A stretch of DNA of 17,922 nucleotides, from NCBI RefSeq assembly GCF_049673005.1, contig NZ_JBATXB010000011.1:1-17922 (forward strand), given 5' to 3'. Both the position numbers and the translations under genes were made by a program. Positions 15,847 through 17,922 of this stretch are shown here, piece by piece; positions within the stretch are counted from its first letter, which is position 1; each line of letters begins with the position of its first letter. The notes beneath the pieces are model-generated. The model was not told where the DNA came from. It did not search any database and worked only from the letters and a program-made list of their open reading frames with translations. This stretch comes from Carnobacterium_A sp049673005. GTDB taxonomy: Bacteria; Bacillota; Bacilli; Lactobacillales; Carnobacteriaceae.

Positions 15847-16707
15847 TTACTTTTTAGATTCTGCTTTTAGTTGTTTTTGTTGCTGAAATGGAGTTTTAGC
15901 TAGTTCGTTTAAATACATTTGAGTGTATGGGTGGTATTCTTTTGAGTTCCATGGCTTATCGTGACCAGTAAAGTGAATAATAGCGGGGTTTTGAATGGCT
16001 TCCTTATAAAGTATTTTGTGCTCTACTGTAGGTGGTTGATGCCTTTCAAAAAGCAAAGATGTTTGTACGTTCCATCTAGGATGCAACTGAAACCACTTTT
16101 CATAAAGAATAGCATTTAGTGCGTCTTGATCATGATAAATGATTTTGTCTTCTTCTTCTTCTAAAAAATTGAGTGTTTTTTCAGTAATGTCTGCTTCTCT
16201 CCATCGTTCTAAATTAATCAGTAGTAAACCAGAGTTGAAATAATAATCATCTGTGTTAACACCTAATCTATCTAGAACTAAAGCTTGTCCAGGATCAATA
16301 ACAGCACCAATAATTTTTTCGCCAATATCCGTATCATATAACTTAGATACGTCTTCTAGTACCAATACATCACAATCTATATACACTACTTTCTTATAGT
16401 GTTTATCTGATAACAAGTCGGGTAGTGAAATACGGTAATAAGCTGTCTGAGTGATATGATCACTTTCTAACACATCTGCATATAAATCAGAATTCACTTC
16501 CAAGTAATTAATTTCAGCTGAATGTCCAAAAATAACTTGATTCAATTTTTCTTTGCTCTCTTTAGAGATATGATCATCTATAATATAAAAAGAGATTGAG
16601 CTATTATCTGCTAAATGCTTAAGTAAGGTCATCATCATAACACTAAGATAGGGGGCGTAATGGTCATCTGCCGCACTCACAACCGGAATTATTCTCTTAT
16701 TCATCAT
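15847..16707 (-). CDS. Glycosyltransferase family 8 protein (paralogue A)
   Basis: A GT8 transferase of 286 residues, clearly homologous along its full length to the downstream gene. Shared blocks include FYIIDDHIS, TAYYRIS, D111-C-D113 in YIDCDVL, FNSGLLLINLERW, HDQDALNAI, LHPRWN and HFTGHDKPW. All residues expected for metal and donor binding are present. The C-terminal tail, rich in K and Q, differs from the paralogue. The longest frame starts at ATG 16725, but AAAGGAAGG lies inside it, 6 bases before the ATG pair at 16707/16704, and a promoter places transcription start near 16725. I therefore use 16707. It is probably the first gene of a two-gene unit. No signal peptide is seen. Acceptor unknown. 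The pair may have diverged to add successive sugars. Confidence 0.88.
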   Translation of the reverse strand: MMNKRIIPVVSAADDHYAPYLSVMMMTLLKHLADNSSISFYIIDDHISKESKEKLNQVIFGHSAEINYLEVNSDLYADVLESDHITQTAYYRISLPDLLSDKHYKKVVYIDCDVLVLEDVSKLYDTDIGEKIIGAVIDPGQALVLDRLGVNTDDYYFNSGLLLINLERWREADITEKTLNFLEEEEDKIIYHDQDALNAILYEKWFQLHPRWNVQTSLLFERHQPPTVEHKILYKEAIQNPAIIHFTGHDKPWNSKEYHPYTQMYLNELAKTPFQQQKQLKAESKK

Positions 16708-16730
16708 TTCAACCCTTCCTTTCATAAAGC

Positions 16731-16760
16731 ATTTTAAAAATAGTTACTAAAAACAGTCAA
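16731..16760 (-). promoter_or_regulatory. Promoter of the GT8 pair
   Basis: On the minus strand: TTGACT (16760-16755), an 18-base spacer, TAAAAT (16736-16731). Transcription would begin near 16725, just before the ribosome binding site of the start at 16707. A perfect TATAAT (16765-16760) overlaps slightly upstream but lacks a good -35. Confidence 0.55.
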
Positions 16761-16765
16761 TTATA

Positions 16766-17051
16766 ACTCATATGGTATAGTCATTCATCTTTTTTTGCAA
16801 ATATAACCCCTTTACCATGCGTTTTATTGTACATAAACCTTGTAAACTAACGAATTCGTCAGCGTGTAAAATCGTCTAGTAAATGGTTCTTTCTATTAAA
16901 GAAGTATAGTAATCTTATATGGATAGTGTATACTAAAAAGGACTGAATTATTTTCAGTATTCGCTAGTTTAGTTTATTTTATTTCGTCATTATTTTTTTT
17001 ATAGATTTAAAGAAAGACAACACAACTATTTTATAAAAAGAAGGTCGTTCT
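16766..17051 (+). promoter_or_regulatory. Non-coding spacer with putative promoter and palindromes before the hydrolase gene
   Basis: About 290 AT-rich bases without a convincing gene. It holds a perfect 10-bp palindrome ACGAATTCGT (16850-16859), a TATACT -10 candidate (16929-16934) with only a weak -35 (TAGTAA, 16907-16912), and an inverted repeat ACTGAA/TTCAGT (16942-16958) at the predicted transcription start. The leader to the ATG at 17052 would be about 110 bases, long enough for post-transcriptional control, but I recognise no known riboswitch. Confidence 0.35.
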
Positions 17052-17609
17052 ATGAAAATATATCTTGTTTTAACCGATACCAATACGCTTCTTTCTAAAA
17101 CTATTAAATTTTATACCAAGGCTGAATACAATCATGCATCCATTGCTTTAGATTCATCTTTGACAGATATGTATAGTTTTGGAAGAAAACGTCCTAATAA
17201 CCCCTTCATCGCCGGGTTCATCCAAGAGGACTTAACGAGAGAGTATTTTATACGTGCACAGTGCAATATTCTTGCTTGCGATGTAACACCAGAACAATAC
17301 TCATTGTTGACTAACCTAATCCGATATTATGAACAGACAAAAAATCTGTATCACTATAACTTGATGGGATTAGTGACACTTGCTCTCAATATTGAATTCG
17401 TACGTGATGACATGTTTTTTTGTTCTCAATTTGTCGCCACTTTATTAGCCGATAGTAAAATCTATCATTTCCAGAAAGAAATACATTTTATTACACCTCA
17501 AGATCTAGAAGTTCTGCCCATCTTTGAATCTGTTTATACCGGTTCTTTGTACGGCTATTTAGCAACTGTTTCAGACCAATCACTGGTACCAGAATTAGCA
17601 ACACTTTAA
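17052..17609 (+). CDS. Permuted NlpC/P60-like (YiiX/LRAT-type) papain-fold hydrolase
   Basis: A small 185-residue protein without signal peptide or membrane segment. The order of motifs points to a circularly permuted papain-like fold: histidine H28 in YNHASIAL comes first and the candidate nucleophile C124 in FFCSQFVATLL comes later, as in the YiiX/YebB and LRAT-like branches of the NlpC/P60 superfamily. Between them is a helical insert (about 78-112). Related enzymes cleave or transfer acyl or peptide bonds, but a substrate cannot be assigned. A cytoplasmic place makes cell-wall hydrolysis less likely than lipid or peptide chemistry. AAGAAGG (17038-17044) is 7 bases before the ATG. The next gene, a 4HBT-type acyl-CoA thioesterase, starts 79 bases later in the same direction, with no clear terminator between them. 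The family assignment is moderate. Confidence 0.7.
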   Translation: MKIYLVLTDTNTLLSKTIKFYTKAEYNHASIALDSSLTDMYSFGRKRPNNPFIAGFIQEDLTREYFIRAQCNILACDVTPEQYSLLTNLIRYYEQTKNLYHYNLMGLVTLALNIEFVRDDMFFCSQFVATLLADSKIYHFQKEIHFITPQDLEVLPIFESVYTGSLYGYLATVSDQSLVPELATL

Positions 17610-17688
17610 AAACAAGTGATTGATTACTTATCACGCCATTATCTATCTGTAAGACGCTTATTTAAATGTAGTAAAGCGAGGTTTCTTT

Positions 17689-17922
17689 ATGAACAATGAA
17701 TTAACGCACTATGAACACAAAGCTCACTATTACGAGACTGATCAAATGGGAATTATTCATCACTCAAATTACATCCGCTGGTTTGAGGAATCTCGAACAA
17801 ATTTATTAGATTCGCTTGGATTTGGCTATGATCAAATGGAAGCTTCAGGTATTATTATTCCTGTTTTAGCTATTCAGTGTGACTATAAATCAATGGTTTA
17901 TTACAATCAAACGGTTTATATC
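17689..17922 (+). CDS. 4HBT-family acyl-CoA thioesterase, 5' part (YbgC-like)
   Basis: The first 78 codons of a gene cut by the window end; family members are usually about 130-150 residues, so roughly half is present. The single hot-dog domain begins with the hallmark YYETDQMGIIHHSNY (14-28), holding the catalytic aspartate D18 and the conserved H-S-N-Y, followed by the long helix with RWFEESRT. These enzymes hydrolyse short or aromatic acyl-CoA thioesters in the cytoplasm. The ATG at 17689 follows AGCGAGG with 7 bases spacing. It lies behind the permuted NlpC/P60-like gene and may be co-transcribed with it. It is unrelated in domain architecture to the two-domain acyl-ACP thioesterase at 9274-10038. 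Confidence 0.88.
   Translation, partial: MNNELTHYEHKAHYYETDQMGIIHHSNYIRWFEESRTNLLDSLGFGYDQMEASGIIIPVLAIQCDYKSMVYYNQTVYI

Noticed and set aside
16818..16880. 20-codon frame in the spacer before the YiiX-like gene
   Set aside because: No Shine-Dalgarno before its ATG and no sign of conservation; length is within chance.
1..17922. CRISPR arrays, insertion sequences, attachment sites, tRNA or rRNA genes
   Set aside because: No regularly spaced repeats, transposase or integrase motifs, or tRNA/rRNA-like sequences were seen on either strand.

Overview
The window is chromosomal DNA of a low-GC Gram-positive bacterium, most likely a lactic acid bacterium of the Enterococcaceae/Carnobacteriaceae type. 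This is inferred from AT-rich coding sequence, strong GGAGG ribosome binding sites, occasional TTG/GTG-type starts, a PTS sucrose operon with a CcpA-type cre site, and proteins resembling Bacillus/Enterococcus families. I see no phage, transposon, CRISPR or RNA gene. It is a mosaic of small housekeeping and accessory transcription units.

Left part (1-5300): an ABC-F ATPase of the YkpA/YbiT type converges on a DbpA-type DEAD-box RNA helicase across a bidirectional terminator. Both are probably ribosome-associated. After a 0.3-kb spacer come a glyoxalase II-like metallo-beta-lactamase-fold hydrolase and a cytoplasmic L-asparaginase (TTG start). A second bidirectional terminator closes this block.

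Sucrose region (5300-10160): sucrose-6-phosphate hydrolase (scrB) and a sucrose PTS EIIBC permease (scrA) form an operon. It is read from a promoter that carries a near-consensus cre site and, at the transcription start, a perfect GAACCGGTTC operator. The LacI-type repressor (scrR) lies upstream but is coupled to an acyl-ACP thioesterase gene, not to the sucrose genes. The permease has no EIIA domain, so it must borrow one. Together the genes import sucrose as sucrose-6-phosphate and split it to glucose-6-phosphate and fructose.

Exporter region (10160-14830): two overlapping genes encode a heterodimeric ABC multidrug-type exporter with one canonical and one degenerate ATP site. A divergent AraC-family cupin regulator is read the other way. 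The promoters share a 7-bp inverted element that may be its operator.

Right part (14830-17922): a tandem pair of paralogous GT8 glycosyltransferases on the minus strand is followed by a divergent small permuted NlpC/P60-like (YiiX-type) cysteine hydrolase. The first half of a 4HBT acyl-CoA thioesterase gene is cut by the window end.

In four genes (dbpA, the glyoxalase II-like gene, scrB, the upstream GT8) the longest reading frame starts upstream of, or inside, the ribosome binding site. I moved those starts inward. No clearly new system is visible. The points most worth a second look are the scrR-thioesterase coupling, the GT8 pair without an evident acceptor, and the orphan YiiX-type hydrolase.
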